Of a DNA stretch of 64,000 nucleotides, positions 10,191 to 22,613 are shown one piece after another. The stretch is taken from positions 1,314,501 to 1,378,500 of the forward strand of contig JANJXV010000196.1 in assembly GCA_024803745.1 (NCBI GenBank), read 5' to 3'. The position numbers and the translations under genes are program-made. The notes below the pieces were generated by a model. The model was not told the origin of the DNA. It saw nothing but the letters and a program-made list of their open reading frames with translations, and searched no databases. The stretch's first letter is position 1, and every line of letters starts with the position of its first letter. The DNA is from Megascapheus bottae (lineage: Eukaryota > Chordata > Mammalia > Rodentia > Geomyidae).

Positions 10191-13100
10191 GACAACCGGA
10201 GGGGACACAGCCCTTCACAGAGGTGGAGGACAACCGGAGACATCACAGCCCTTCACAGAGGTGGAGGACAACCGGAGACATCACAGCCCTTCACAGAGGT
10301 GGAGGACAACCGGAGGGGACACAGCCCTTCACAGAGGTGGAGGACAACCGGAGGGGACACAGCCCTTCACAGAGGTGGAGGACAACCGGAGGGGACACAG
10401 CCCTTCACAGAGGTGGAGGACAACCGGAGGGGGCACAGCCCTTCACAGAGGTGGAGGACAACCGGAGGGGACACAGCCCTTCACAGAGGTGGAGGACAAC
10501 CGGAGGCATCACAGCCCTTCACAGAGGTGGAGGACAACCGGAGGGGACACAGCCCTTCACAGAGGTGGAGGACAACCGGAGGGGACACAGCCCTTCACAG
10601 AGGTGGAGGACAACCGGAGGGGACACAGCCCTTCACAGAGGCGGAGGACAACCGGAGACATCACAGCCCTTCACAGAGGTGGAGGACAACCGGAGGGGAC
10701 ACAGCCCTTCACAGAGGTGGAGGACAACCGGAGGGGACACAGCCCTTCACAGAGGTGGAGGACAACCGGAGGGGACACAGACCTTCACAGAGGTGGAGGA
10801 CAACCGGAGGGGACACAGCCCTTCACAGAGGTGGAGGACAACCGGAGGCATCACAGCCCTTCACAGAGGTGGAGGACAACCGGAGGGGACACAGCCCTTC
10901 ACAGAGGTGGAGGACAACCGGAGGCATCACAGCCCTTCACAGAGGTGGAGGACAACCGGAGGGGACACAGCCCTTCACAGAGGTGGAGGACAACCGGAGG
11001 CATCACAGCCCTTCACAGAGGTGGAGGACAACCGGAGGGGACACAGCCCTTCACAGAGGTGGAGGACAACCGGAGACATCACAGCCCTTCACAGAGGTGG
11101 AGGACAACCGGAGGCATCACAGCCCTTCACAGAGGTGGAGGACAACCAGAGGGGACACAGCCCTTCACAGAGGTGGAGGACAACCGGAGGGGACACAGCC
11201 CTTCACAGAGGTGGAGGACAACCGGAGGGGGCACAGCCCTTCACAGAGGTGGAGGACAACCGGAGGGGGCACAGCCCTTCACAGAGGTGGAGGACAACCG
11301 GAGACATCACAGCCCTTCACAGAGGTGGAGGACAACCGGAGGGGACACAGCCCTTCACAGAGGTGGAGGACAACCGGAGGGGACACAGCCCTTCACAGAG
11401 GTGGAGGACAACCGGAGGGGACACAGCCTTTCACAGAGGTGGAGGACAACCGGAGAGGACACAGCCCTTCACAGAGGTGGAGGACAACCGGAGGGGACAC
11501 AGCCCTTCACAGAGGTGGAGGACAACCGGAGGGGACACAGCCCTTCACAGAGGTGGAGGACAACCGGAGGCATCACAGCCCTTCACAGAGGTGGAGGACA
11601 ACCGGAGGGGACACAGCCCTTCACAGAGGTGGAGGACAACCGGAGGCATCACAGCCCTTCACAGAGGTGGAGGACAACCGGAGGGGACACAGCCCTTCAC
11701 AGAGGTGGAGGACAACCGGAGGGGACACAGCCCTTCACAGAGGTGGAGGACAACCGGAGGCATCACAGCCCTTCACAGAGGTGGAGGACAACCGGAGGGG
11801 GCACAGCCCTTCACAGAGGTGGAGGACAACCGGAGGGGACACAGCCCTTCACAGAGGTGGAGGACAACCGGAGGCATCACAGCCCTTCACAGAGGTGGAG
11901 GACAACCGGTGGGGACACAGCCCTTCACAGAGGTGGAGGACAACCGGAGGGGACACAACCCTTCACAGAGGTGGAGGACAACCGGAGACATCACAGCCCT
12001 TCACAGAGGTGGAGGACAACCGGAGGGGACACAGCCCTTCACAGAGGTGGAGGACAACCGGAGGGGACACAGCCCTTCACAGAGGTGGAGGACAACCGGA
12101 GGGGGCACAGCCCTTCACAGAGGTGGAGGACAACCGGAGGGGGCACAGCCCTTCACAGAGGTGGAGGACAACCGGAGGGGACACAGCCCTTCACAGAGGT
12201 GGAGGACAACCGGAGGGGACACAGCCCTTCACAGAGGTGGAGGACAACCGGAGGGGGCACAGCCCTTCACAGAGGTGGAGGACAACCGGAGGGGGCACAG
12301 CCCTTCACAGAGGTGGAGGACAACCGGAGGGGGCACAGCCCTTCACAGAGGTGGAGGACAACCGGAGGGGACACAGCCCTTCACAGAGGTGGAGGACAAC
12401 CGGAGGGGGCACAGCCCTTCACAGAGGTGGAGGACAACCGGAGGGGACACAGCCCTTCACAGAGGTGGAGGACAACCGGAGGGGACACAGCCCTTCACAG
12501 AGGTGGAGGACAACCGGAGGGGACACAGCCCTTCACAGAGGTGGAGGACAACCGGAGACATCACAGCCCTTCACAGAGGTGGAGGACAACCGGAGGGGAC
12601 ACAGCCCTTCACAGAGGTGGAGGACAACCGGAGACATCACAGCCCTTCACAGAGGTGGAGGACAACCGGAGGGGACACAGCCCTTCACAGAGATGGAGGA
12701 CAACCGGAGGGGACACAGCCCTTCACAGAGGTGGAGGACAACCGGAGGGGACACAGCCCTTCACAGAGGTGGAGGACAACCGGAGGGGACACAGCCTTCA
12801 CAGAGGTGGAGGACAACCGGAGACATCACAGCCCTTCACAGAGGTGGAGGACAACCGGAGGGGACACAGCCCTTCACAGAGGTGGAGGACAACCGGAGGG
12901 GACACAGCCCTTCACAGAGGTGGAGGACAACCGGAGGGGACACAGCCCTTCACAGAGGTGGAGGACAACCGGAGGCATCACAGCCCTTCACAGAGGTGGA
13001 GGACAACCGGAGGGGACACAGCCCTTCACAGAGGTGGAGGACAACCGGAGGGGACACAGCCCTTCACAGAGGTGGAGGACAACCGGAGACATCACAGCCC

Positions 13101-14054
13101 TTCACAGAGGTGGAGGACAACCGGAGGGGACACAGCCCTTCACAGAGGTGGAGGACAACCGGAGGCATCACAGCCCTTCACAGAGGTGGAGGACAACCGG
13201 AGACATCACAGCCCTTCACAGAGGTGGAGGACAACCGGAGGGGGCACAGCCCTTCACAGAGGTGGAGGACAACCGGAGGGGACACAGCCCTTCACAGAGG
13301 TGGAGGACAACCGGAGGGGACACAGCCCTTCACAGAGGTGGAGGACAACCGGAGGCATCACAGCCCTTCACAGAGGTGGAGGACAACCGGAGGGGACACA
13401 GCCCTTCACAGAGGTGGAGGACAACCGGAGGCATCACAGCCCTTCACAGAGGTGGAGGACAACCGGAGGGGACACAGCCCTTCACAGAGGTGGAGGACAA
13501 CCGGAGGCATCACAGCCCTTCACAGAGGTGGAGGACAACCGGAGGGGACACAGCCCTTCACAGAGGTGGAGGACAACCGGAGGGGACACAGCCCTTCACA
13601 GAGGTGGAGGACAACCGGAGGGGCCACAGCCCTTCACAGAGGTGGAGGACAACCGGAGGGGACACAGCCCTTCACAGAGGTGGAGGACAACCGAGGGGAC
13701 ACAGCCCTTCACAGAGGTGGAGGACAACCGGAGGGGCCACAGCCCTTCACAGAGGTGGAGGACAACCGGAGGGGCCACAGCCCTTCACAGAGGTGGAGGA
13801 CAACCGGAGGGGACACAGCCCTTCACAGAGGTGGAGGACAACCGGAGGGGACACAGCCCTTCACAGAGGTGGAGGACAACCGGAGGCATCACAGCCCTTC
13901 ACAGAGGTGGAGGACAACCGGAGGGGACACAGCCCTTCACAGAGGTGGAGGACAACCGGAGTCATCACAGCCCTTCACAGAGGTGGAAGACAACCAGAGG
14001 GGGCACAGCCCTTCACAGAGGTGGAGGACAACCGGAGGGGACACAGCCCTTCAC

Positions 14055-15080
14055 AGAGGCGGAGGACAACCGGAGGGGACACAGCCCTTCACAGAGGCGG
14101 AGGACAACCGGAGGGGACACAGCCCTTCACAGAGGCGGAGGACAACCGGAGGGGACACAGCCCTTCACAGAGGCGGAGGACAACCGGAGGGGACACAGCC
14201 CTTCACAGAGGCGGAGGACAACAGGAGGGGACACAGCCCTTCACAGAGGCGGAGTACAACCGGAGGGGACACAGCCCTTCACAGAGGTGGAGGACAACCG
14301 GAGGGGACACAGCCCTTCACAGAGGTGGAGGACAACCGGAGGGGACACAGCCCTTCACAGAGGTGGAGGGCAACCGGAGGGGACACAGCCCTTCACAGAG
14401 GTGGAGGACAACCGGAGGGGACACAGCCCTTCACAGAGGTGGAGGACAACCGGAGGCATCACAGCCCTTCACAGAGGTGGAGGACAACCGGAGGCATCAC
14501 AGCCCTTCACAGAGGTGGAGGACAACCGGAGGGGACACAGCCCTTCACAGAGGTGGAGGACAACCGGAGACATCACAGCCCTTCACAGAGGTGGAGGACA
14601 ACCGGAGGGGACACAGCCCTTCACAGAGGTGGAGGACAACCGGAGGGGACACAGCCCTTCACAGAGGTGGAGGACAACCGGAGGCATCACAGCCCTTCAC
14701 AGAGGTGGAGGACAACCGGAGGGGACACAGCCCTTCACAGAGGCGGAGGACAACCGGAGGGGACACAGCCCTTCACAGAGGCGGAGGACAACCGGAGGGG
14801 ACACAGCCCTTCACAGAGGCGGAGGACAACCGGAGGGGACACAGCCCTTCACAGAGGCGGAGGACAACCGGAGGGGACACAGCCCTTCACAGAGGCGGAG
14901 GACAACCGGAGGGGACACAGCCCTTCACAGAGGCGGAGGACAACCGGAGGGGACACAGCCCTTCACAGAGGCGGAGGACAACCGGAGGGGACACAGCCCT
15001 TCACAGAGGCGGAGGACAACCGGAGGGGACACAGCCCTTCACAGAGGCGGAGGACAACCGGAGGGGACACAGCCCTTCAC
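14055..15080. repeat. Blocks of homogenised GCGG-variant units inside the array
   Basis: Six consecutive units (starting near 14055, 14093, 14131, 14169, 14207, 14245) and nine consecutive units (14739 to 15043, every 38 bp) carry GCGG instead of GTGG, nearly all with the GGGGAC class block. Ordinary units separate the two runs. Elsewhere this variant is rare and mostly isolated, apart from scattered copies between about 18280 and 19380. This is the pattern expected from local unit expansion or conversion. Confidence 0.85.
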
Positions 15081-18000
15081 AGAGGTGGAGGACAACCGGA
15101 GGCATCACAGCCCTTCACAGAGGTGGAGGACAACCGGAGGCATCACAGCCCTTCACAGAGGTGGAGGACAACCGGAGGCATCACAGCCCTTCACAGAGGT
15201 GGAGGACAACCGGAGGGGACACAGCCCTTCACAGAGGTGGAGGACAACCAGAGACATCACAGCCCTTCACAGAGGTGGAGGACAACCGGAGGGGACACAG
15301 CCCTTCACAGAGGTGGAGGACAACCGGAGGGGACACAGCCCTTCACAGAGGTGGAGGACAACCGGAGGCATCACAGCCCTTCACAGAGGTGGAGGACAAC
15401 CGGAGACATCACAGCCCTTCACAGAGGTGGAGGACAACCGGAGACATCACAGCCCTTCACAGAGGTGGAGGACAACCGGAGGGGACACAGCCCTTCACAG
15501 AGGTGGAGGACAACCGGAGACATCACAGCCCTTCACAGAGGTGGAGGACAACCGGAGGGGACACAGCCCTTCACAGAGGTGGAGGACAACCAGAGGGGAC
15601 ACAGCCCTTCACAGAGGTGGAGGACAACCGGAGGGGACACAGCCCTTCACAGAGGTGGAGGACGACCGGAGGGGACACAGCCCTTCACAGAGGTGGAGGA
15701 CAACCGGAGGCATCACAGCCCTTCACAGAGGTGGAGGACAACCGGAGGGGACACAGCCCTTCACAGAGGTGGAGGACAACCGGAGGCATCACAGCCCTTC
15801 ACAGAGGTGGAGGACAACCGGAGGGGACACAGCCCTTCACAGAGGTGGAGGACAACCGGAGGCATCACAGCCCTTCACAGAGGTGGAGGACAACCGGAGG
15901 GGACACAGCCCTTCACAGAGGTGGAGGACAACCGGAGGGGACACAGCCCTTCACAGAGGTGGAGGACAACCGGAGGCATCACAGCCCTTCACAGAGGTGG
16001 AGGACAACCGGAGACATCACAGCCCTTCACAGAGGTGGAGGACAACCGGAGGCATCACAGCCCTTCACAGAGGTGGAGGACAACCGGAGACATCACAGCC
16101 CTTCACAGAGGTGGAGGACAACCGGAGGCATCACAGCCCTTCACGGAGGTGGAGGACAACCGGAGGGGACACAGCCCTTCACAGAGGTGGAGGACAACCG
16201 GAGGGGACACAGCCCTTCACAGAGGTGGAGGACAACCGGAGGGGACACAGCCCTTCACAGAGGTGGAGGACAACCGGAGGGGACACAGCCCTTCACAGAG
16301 GTGGAGGACAACCGGAGGCATCACAGCCCTTCACAGAGGTGGAGGACAACCGGAGGGGACACAGCCCTTCACAGAGGTGGAGGACAACCGGAGGGGACAC
16401 AGCCCTTCACAGAGGTGGAGGACAACCGGAGGGGACACAGCCCTTCACAGAGGTGGAGGACAACCGGAGGGGACACAGCCCTTCACAGAGGTGGAGGACA
16501 ACCGGAGGCATCACAGCCCTTCACAGAGGTGGAGGACAACCGGAGGGGACACAGCCCTTCACAGAGGTGGAGGACAACCGGAGGGGACACAGCCCTTCAC
16601 AGAGGTGGAGGACAACCGGAGGCATCACAGCCCTTCACAGAGGTGGAGGACAACCGGAGGGGACACAGCCCTTCACAGAGGTGGAGGACAACCGGAGGGG
16701 ACACAGCCCTTCACAGAGGTGGAGGACAACCGGAGGCATCACAGCCCTTCACAGAGGTGGAGGACAACCGGAGGGGACACAGCCCTTCACAGAGGTGGAG
16801 GACAACCGGAGGCATCACAGCCCTTCACAGAGGTGGAGGACAACCGGAGGGGACACAGCCCTTCACAGAGGTGGAGGACAACCGGAGGGGACACAGCCCT
16901 TCACAGAGGTGGAAGACAACCGGAGGCATCACAGCCCTTCACAGAGGTGGAGGACAACCGGAGGGGACACAGCCCTTCACAGAGGTGGAGGACAACCGGA
17001 GGCATCACAGCCCTTCACAGAGGTGGAGGACAACCGGAGGGGACACAGCCCTTCACAGAGGTGGAGGACAACCGGAGGCATCACAGCCCTTCACAGAGGT
17101 GGAGGACAACCGGAGGCATCACAGCCCTTCACAGAGGTGGAGGACAACCGGAGGGGACACAGCCCTTCACAGAGGTGGAGGACAACCGGAGGCATCACAG
17201 CCCTTCACAGAGGTGGAGGACAACCGGAGGCATCACAGCCCTTCACAGAGGTGGAGGACAACCGGAGGCATCACAGCCCTTCACAGAGGTGGAGGACAAC
17301 CGGAGGCATCACAGCCCTTCACAGAGGTGGAGGACAACCGGAGGGGACACAGCCCTTCACAGAGGTGGAGGACAACCGGAGGGGACACAGCCCTTCACAG
17401 AGGTGGAGGACAACCGGAGGGGACACAGCCCTTCACAGAGGTGGAGGACAACCGGAGGGGACACAGCCCTTCACAGAGGTGGAGGACAACCGGAGGGGAC
17501 ACAGCCCTTCACAGAGGTGGAGGACAACCGGAGGCATCACAGCCCTTCACAGAGGTGGAGGACAACCGGAGACATCACAGCCCTTCACAGAGGTGGAGGA
17601 CAACCGGAGGCATCACAGCCCTTCACAGAGGTGGAGGACAACCGGAGACATCACAGCCCTTCACAGAGGTGGAGGACAACCGGAGGCATCACAGCCCTTC
17701 ACAGAGGTGGAGGACAACCGGAGGGGACACAGCCCTTCACAGAGGTGGAGGACAACCGGAGACATCACAGCCCTTCACTGAGGTGGAGGACAACCGGAGG
17801 GGACACAGCCCTTCACAGAGGTGGAGGACAACCGGAGGGGACACAGCCCTTCACAGAGGTGGAGGACAACCGGAGGCATCACAGCCCTTCACAGAGGTGG
17901 AGGACAACCGGAGGGGACACAGCCCTTCACAGAGGTGGAGGACAACCGGAGGCATCACAGCCCTTCACAGAGGTGGAGGACAACCGGAGACATCACAGCC

Positions 18001-19512
18001 CTTCACAGAGGTGGAGGACAACCGGAGACATCACAGCCCTTCACAGAGGTGGAGGACAACCGGAGGGGACACAGCTCTTCACAGAGGTGGAGGACAACCG
18101 GAGGGGACACAGCCCTTCACAGAGGTGGAGGACAACCGGAGACATCACAGCCCTTCACAGAGGTGGAGGACAACCGGAGGCATCACAGCCCTTCACAGAG
18201 GTGGAGGACAACCGGAGGGGACACAGCCCTTCACAGAGGTGGAGGACAACCGGAGGGGACACAGCCCTTCACAGAGGCGGACAACCGGAGGGGACACAGC
18301 CCTTCACAGAGGCGGAGGACAACCGGAGGGGACACAGCCCTTCACAGAGGTGGAGGACAACCGGAGGCATCACAGCCCTTCACAGAGGTGGAGGACAACC
18401 GGAGGCATCACAGCCCTTCACAGAGGTGGAGGACAACCGGAGGGGACACAGCCCTTCACAGAGGTGGAGGACAACCGGAGGCATCACAGCCCTTCACAGA
18501 GGTGGAGGACAACCGGAGGGGACACAGCCCTTCACAGAGGTGGAGGACAACCGGAGGGGCCACAGCCCTTCACAGAGGTGGAGGACAACCGGAGGGGACA
18601 CAGCCCTTCACAGAGGTGGAGGACAACCGGAGGGGACACAGCCCTTCACAGAGGTGGAGGACAACCGGAGGGGACACAGCCCTTCACAGAGGCGGAGGAC
18701 AACCGGAGGCATCACAGCCCTTCACAGAGGTGGAGGACAACCGGAGGGGACACAGCCCTTCACAGAGGTGGAGGACAACCGGAGGGGGCACAGCCCTTCA
18801 CAGAGGTGGAGGACAACCGGAGGGGACACAGCCCTTCACAGAGGTGGAGGACAACCGGAGGGGACACAGCCCTTCACAGAGGCGGAGGACAACCGGAGGC
18901 ATCACAGCCCTTCACAGAGGTGGAGGAGAACCGGAGGGGACACAGCCCTTCACAGAGGTGGAGGACAACCGGAGGGGGCACAGCCCTTCACAGAGGTGGA
19001 GGACAACCGGAGGGGACACAGCCCTTCACAGAGGTGGAGGACAACCGGAGGGGACACAGCCCTTCACAGAGGTGGAGGACAACCGGAGGGGACACAGCCC
19101 TTCACAGAGGCGGAGGACAACCGGAGGCATCACAGCCCTTCACAGAGGTGGAGGACAACCGGAGGCATCACAGCCCTTCACAGAGGTGGAGGACAACCGG
19201 AGGGGACACAGCCCTTCACAGAGGTGGAGGACAACCGGAGGGGACACAGCCCTTCACAGAGGTGGAGGACAACCGGAGGGGACACAGCCCTTCACAGAGG
19301 TGGAGGACAACCGGAGGGGACACAGCCCTTCACAGAGGTGGAGGACAACCGGAGGGGACACAGCCCTTCACAGAGGCGGAGGACAACCGGAGGGGACACA
19401 GCCCTTCACAGAGGTGGAGGACAACCGGAGAGGACACAGCCCTTCACAGAGGTGGAGGACAACCGGAGGCATCACAGCCCTTCACAGAGGTGGAGGACAA
19501 CCGGAGGGGACA

Positions 19513-21090
19513 CCACCCTCCAACAAACCTGACTGTACTCTACCCCAAGTCAACTTAAAATGGATCACTCAAAACACCGAGGTGTCACCGGTGTGGAGAA
19601 ATCTTGGGAGAAGCCTTCGGGATCTAGCCTATGTAAAGATTCTGAGATCGGTGAGCATGAGCACAGTGTAAGGAAGTTGGTACACTGGATCCCCCCCAGA
19701 TTAAGCTGCTACACTGGGAAGACAGTCTGGGGAAAACTACATATCCAACACCACAAGCCCAGCCAGTGTCTCAGGAATGGGCAGAGACAGGAGACTGTGC
19801 CACAAGGGCCATGCAGTCAGGAAATGAGCACCACAAACCATCTAACACCAGAAGCCAGGAGGAAAACGCCCCAGACCCCATGGCACTGCTGCACACCGTA
19901 GCCTGATAAGACTAGGTCAGGAGAGCTCCGAGGAGAACCCACCCCGGAGGGAGAGGCGGCCTCTCGCACCCGCACTGCTACGACATGGGAGGAAACTGGA
20001 TGAAAAGGTCTGAGGTAGTGTGTTCAATTCTAGTTTTCTTAAAACAATCCACAAATGACCTAGTGTTTCATGGTGAGGCTTTAATCCATAGAAGTGCGTG
20101 GGCTGACATCGCCACCATCTCTCATGCTCCCCACGGCCATCCACACCGTCTCACAACAGAGTTCCTCAAAAAGACGCAGCAGGCAGGCAGTGGGTCTGAT
20201 CTAGTTTTCTATGCATTCAGTCACCGGCCAGCGTCTCGTGACATGGCGGGAAGGACAGATGCCATGGTGACCGGTCCTGCGGGCAGGGGCGCCCCGCCTG
20301 CCTCGGGTCACCGGTCTGCAGAGCTTGCCTTGTTCTTCCCTCGCTCTGAAATTCTGAAAAGGACACGGAAATGTCTCACAGTGGGAAGGAATGGTGTGGT
20401 GCGTGGTGGGGAGGTGCTGTGCTTTAGGAACGGCAGCTGGCGCAGAGGCCGGCACTTTCCGTGTGTAAAGGCCAACCCGGCCGCAAAGAGTATCAAACAG
20501 AGCAGGCCGTTGCAGCATCTCACCCCACAGCCCTCACACCCTGGAAAGAGCCCATCAAAATCCCGTGGGAGAAAATGCCTCAATTGGCCAATGAAAGGAA
20601 AGCCTTGCTTGACAGCAATATTCAAAATAATTCTCTCCGTTTCAAGATACCTCCGGGCAGGAGGCGAGGAGGGAGCACGTGATCGACGAGGGCACGAAGA
20701 CCTTTCAACTCAGCATCCAGAGCCACGCCCTGCATTTAACCCCATCAACAGTATTCAGCCTCTACTCTGACGTGCTTCGTGGGCAGGACCACAGGGCCAC
20801 CTCTAACATCAGACTTACAAAACTCCAAACAACCAGGTGGGTGAGCACTCCAGGTTAGACACAGAAGGGCCAGGCCGGCACGGCCATCCAGCAGCTCACT
20901 CTCAGAACAGCTCGGCCAAGGACATCTAGACGACCCCGTAGAAGGAGTCAAGTGCATTTTACCAGGGCTGTTCACCTGGCTATGGCAGACCTGTCAGCAA
21001 GCACGGTATGTGTGAATTTGGTAAAAGAACATTATATTCATGTGTGAAAGTGCCATAACAAAACACATAATAAAACAACAATTAATATAA
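19513..21090. other. Single-copy intron downstream of the array
   Basis: Unique sequence after the last repeat unit. A GC-richer stretch at 20220-20340 (several CpG, GGGGCGCCCCGCC) is too short for a CpG island. No exon, RNA gene or repeat family is recognised; the longest ORF (261 codons from 19985) overlaps opposite-strand ORFs and has no recognisable domain. Confidence 0.5.
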
Positions 21091-21105
21091 AAAATACTAG
21101 CACTT

Positions 21106-21310
21106 GGGGCTGGGAGTTTGGCCTAGTGGTAGAGAGCTTGCCTTGCATGCACAAAGACCAGGGTTTGATTCCTGAGTACCACATACAAAGAAAAAAAAAA
21201 GCCAGGAATGGTACTGTGGCTCAAGTGGTAGAGCTCTAGCCTTGAGAAAGTCCAAGAGCCAAGGACAGTGCCCAGCCCTGAGTTCAAGGCCCAGGACTGG
21301 CAAAAAAAAA
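21106..21310 (+). mobile_element. IDL-Geo-like dimeric SINE with target site duplication
   Basis: Left monomer starts GGGCTGGGAGTTTGGCCTAG and keeps an ID/tRNA-like A box (TGGTAGAG) and B box (GGTTTGATTCC). The right monomer has CTCAAGTGGTAGAGCTCTAG and GAGTTCAAGGCCCAGGACTGGC before the A tail. AATACTAGCACT flanks both ends, a target site duplication, so this is an intact retroposition. Confidence 0.9.
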
Positions 21311-21349
21311 ATACTAGCACTAGAATGGGAACATTCTCTATTATTCTGG

Positions 21350-21556
21350 TAAAAGGCTATAATCCTAGCTACTCAGGAGGCTAAGATCTGAGGATCCAGG
21401 TTCCATGCCAGCCCAGACAGGAAAATCTCTGAGCTTCTTATCTCCAGTTAACTACTAAAAACCCAGAAGTGAAGCTGTGGTTCAAGTGGTGCAGCATCAC
21501 CCATGAGCAACAAGAACCCATGAATGGTGCCCAGTCCCTGAGCACAGGCCCCAGGA
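21350..21556 (+). mobile_element. Composite 7SL-head/Geo-tail SINE, 5' truncated, diverged
   Basis: Contains ATCCTAGCTACTCAGGAGGC, AGATCTGAGGATC, GCCAGCCCAGACAGG, TTATCTCCAGTTAACTA and then the Geo-like GTTCAAGTGGTGCAGC part. This is the same landmark order as the better-preserved copies at 35140, 54530 and 60011. Confidence 0.75.
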
Positions 21557-21599
21557 AGGACGCAGAGGCATACAAACTGAGGAGGCAATGAGCAGCATG

Positions 21600-21960
21600 T
21601 TTAAAATGTTGACATCATTATTACTGAATTTAACCCTTCTTCCCTCAAGAAAGGAAGATTTTTAGAAAAATGTTCTATGTTCTTCAGGACTATTAATGGT
21701 TTTATTTTAAATAGCTATTAAACCACAGATCTAAAACCAGGAAGAAATCGAGCAGTGAGCTGCAGCAGAGATAATTCTGAATGGGCTGACTATTTAAAAC
21801 AGTTCTGATGTCTGCCTCCCACAGAGAACCCCAACAGGGGGATGGAGGACATAGGAAAACACAAGACGCCTCATCATTCGAACTTTGCTTCCAACATTAG
21901 CGAAATAAAGGATCCCATTATAGGTTTCAAAAATACTGTTTTACAACGAGCCACTTTGCT
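21600..21960. other. AT-rich intron block, possible conserved noncoding element
   Basis: Low-repeat AT-rich sequence (for example TTTTATTTTAAATAGCTATTAAACC near 21705-21725) distinct from the GC-rich repeats around it. No gene seen. Conservation cannot be tested from one sequence. Confidence 0.25.
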
Positions 21961-22533
21961 CTCCTGGGAGTGTGCTGCCAGCTAACCTCTGAAGGTTTTA
22001 CACGCCAAGAGGCTACGGCAGACGCTGTCAGCAAGCACGGTGTGTGCACGGCGCTTCACAAACTGGTGGTCTGGTGAAACGCAAGGTGATGACCACACTA
22101 AGCTCAGGGGCTCAGCAGCAGGCCTGAGAAGAGAAGGAGCCCAGGAACAGGAAAGGCAAAGGCAGCCAGGCAGCGCCCGGTCAGGGTGGCACAGGCAATC
22201 ACCACACCCCGTGAGGTCAAGACCGTGGAGGGAGAGGATTATGGAAATGTGAGTGGAGAGAGCACCCCAAGTTCCCTCGTCACAAGCAGGGCGTCCAGCA
22301 AAACCACACACACAGCTCTGGACCCGGGAGGCCTGTGAGTTACGCTGCGAGGAGAGGTGAGAGTGCTGGCTGCTTTCTTTCCTCTGAAGAGGGATACAAG
22401 TGCCGCATGAGGGCAGCTGTCCACTGGACACTACAGACCCAGGGTTGGTGAGTGGGTGAAGGGAGGCAAGGGGAGAGTCCATGCCACACCAGGTCCAGCC
22501 TGGCCCTCGGACTCCCCGCCCCAATACGGCCTG

Positions 22534-22613
22534 TGACACCACACCTTCCCGGGAGGTGGCGTGCAGGCCCTCAGGACACCACACCTTCCCGGGAGGTGGC
22601 GTGCAGGCCCTCA
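22534..22613. repeat. Two-copy 40-bp tandem duplication
   Basis: A 40-bp unit beginning GACACCACACCTTCCCGGGA and ending GCAGGCCCTCAG is present twice in perfect tandem. It looks recent. Confidence 0.85.

Larger units (their letters stand above)
6240..19512. repeat. Giant 38-bp minisatellite/satellite array (about 349 units)
   Basis: Uninterrupted head-to-tail array with strict 38-bp period. Core landmarks in each unit are CCCTTCACAGAGGTGG and GGACAACCGGA, followed by a variable six-base block that defines unit classes: GGGGAC (commonest), GGCATC, GACATC and GGGGGC, with rare GGGGCC, GTGGAC and GTCATC. Other point variants (GCGG for GTGG, ACCAGA for ACCGGA, GTAGAGG) mark individual units. Length 13,273 bp / 38 gives about 349 copies. 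Length changes are rare: single-base losses near 12796 and 13692 and a small deletion near 18280. The plus strand has no stop in the common unit in any frame, giving overlapping ORFs up to 4,447 codons. 114 bp (3 units) encodes a 38-residue period, so this is a by-product. The array lies wholly within an ADARB1 intron. Confidence 0.98.

Noticed and set aside
6240..19512. CRISPR-like array
   Set aside because: Although 38 bp is a CRISPR-like length, units abut directly with no spacers, and the context is mammalian.
6215..19558. Very long plus-strand ORF (4,447 codons) and its overlapping companions (3,229, 2,506, 1,077 and 909 codons)
   Set aside because: All are translations of a stop-free 38-bp tandem repeat in three phases; no unique domain, no splice context, and the opposite strand carries ADARB1.
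20220..20340. CpG-island promoter
   Set aside because: Only about 120 bp of CpG-containing sequence; too short and not linked to an exon.
19985..20770. 261-codon plus-strand ORF downstream of the array
   Set aside because: No recognised homology, overlapping opposite-strand ORFs, and located within a defined ADARB1 intron.
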